From the NCBI GenBank assembly GCA_027575765.1, contig JANBPT010000534.1, positions 1 to 31,862 on the forward strand: a stretch of 31,862 nucleotides of DNA, given 5' to 3'. This DNA comes from Tieghemiomyces parasiticus (lineage: Eukaryota; Kickxellomycota; Dimargaritomycetes; Dimargaritales; Dimargaritaceae). The notes under the pieces were generated by a model. That model was not told where the DNA came from and made no database searches. It saw nothing but the letters and a program-made list of their open reading frames with translations. Within the stretch, counting starts at the first letter, position 1; each line of letters starts with the position of its first letter. This document shows positions 31,290 to 31,862 of this stretch, piece by piece. A program made the position numbers and the translations under genes.

Positions 31290-31862
31290 TCAGCCATGGT
31301 CAATTTATAAACCGAGGCAACCTGGGGGTAGTCACCCATACCAATCATCCTCCCCCGGCTCCGGATGCTGCAGGTTGTTATGTCGATGACGACTCGCCAA
31401 GCCCACTTCTTGCCCCACCACTCCAACTCAACGTACGCATTGCCCGCATAATGATCCCTACTTTCCTGCCCAACTAATCGTGAGAGCCCGCGCCCAGGCC
31501 GTATGACTGGCTGGCTCACGAATCAGTTGAACCACCTCCCCACTCGGTGCTGCATCGACGTGCGGCTGTGTTTACATTAAGGATCAGGGAGCTCGCTCCG
31601 TTTGGGGAGGGGGTCAATATAGGTCTCCCAGTCTCTTCCAAACGGACATGCGCCGGGAACTGCCGTCCGTCCGAACCCACTCGCCACTCGCCTCGCTGGG
31701 TAACCTTCTCGCCAAAGTCCCGGCTCTTACCTGTCACCGTTAACATCGCCACCAATCCATTACAACCTACTGCTACATTGTGCCATACGACCGAATCCCC
31801 TGTTTCACCTAACGGTGCCATGCACCTTTGCTCCAGAACGCATCCCCTATCGTCTGTTCCAC

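Larger units (their letters stand above)
25929..31862. other. Gene-poor stretch of 5.9 kb to the right edge, no supported gene
   Basis: I find no supportable gene here. The longest open frames (27348-27854 plus, 168 codons; 29192-29755 plus, 187 codons; 25965-26498 minus, 177 codons) have no domain, signal peptide or initiation and splicing logic. Frames this long are expected about once in this much DNA by chance. Homopolymers occur (a G10 tract at 30368-30377), together with the two hairpins listed separately. Exons of a gene running off the right edge cannot be excluded. Confidence 0.45.

Overview
The window reads as nuclear DNA of a filamentous or early-diverging fungus. Seven introns of 128-213 bases have GT...AG ends, most with a CTAAC- or CTTAAC-like branch site (one is only CTAAT, one CATAAC, and in PUS4 intron 3 none was picked out). 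There is a Mig1/CreA-type zinc-finger gene, and NDUFAF7 implies a respiratory complex I, which budding yeast lacks. A WNK kinase, absent from Saccharomyces, points to an early-diverging lineage. A Kickxellomycotina/Dimargaritales-like fungus is my guess only; nothing here proves it. There are no bacterial-style operons, no rRNA or tRNA gene I can support, no CRISPR array and no recognisable transposon.

Layout. Eight genes cover about a third of the window. (1) 933-1292, minus: a small basic secreted protein with possible Kex2 sites. (2) 5163-8165, plus: an intronless 1000-residue WNK kinase. (3) 9261-10650, plus: a three-exon Rbd2-like rhomboid protease. (4) 10878-12497, minus: a two-exon NDUFAF7, the complex I assembly methyltransferase. 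(5) 13024-14857, plus: a five-exon Pus4/TruB tRNA pseudouridine-55 synthase, with the catalytic Asp on a 25-nt exon. (6) 15125-16123, minus: a two-exon electron transfer flavoprotein beta subunit. (7) 20017-21571, plus: a two-exon secreted acidic protein of unknown family. (8) 24369-25325, minus: a Mig1/CreA-like C2H2 repressor.

Genes 2 to 6 form a compact housekeeping block at 5-16 kb. Three of them act in or on energy metabolism or tRNA (NDUFAF7, ETFB, PUS4). NDUFAF7 and PUS4 are head to head over a 526-bp shared promoter; RBD2/NDUFAF7 and PUS4/ETFB are convergent. The two secreted-protein genes and the carbon repressor sit alone in long gene-poor stretches (1.3-5.1, 16.2-20.0, 21.6-24.4 and 25.9-31.9 kb). 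I see no convincing gene in those stretches, only homopolymer tracts, short hairpins and chance-length open frames.

I did not find a clearly new biological system. The most useful leads are the orphan secreted acidic protein with three hairpins in its intron, the possible Kex2-processed peptide precursor, the PUS4 catalytic microexon, and the cluster of CreA-type sites plus a G-quadruplex motif upstream of the CreA-like gene itself.
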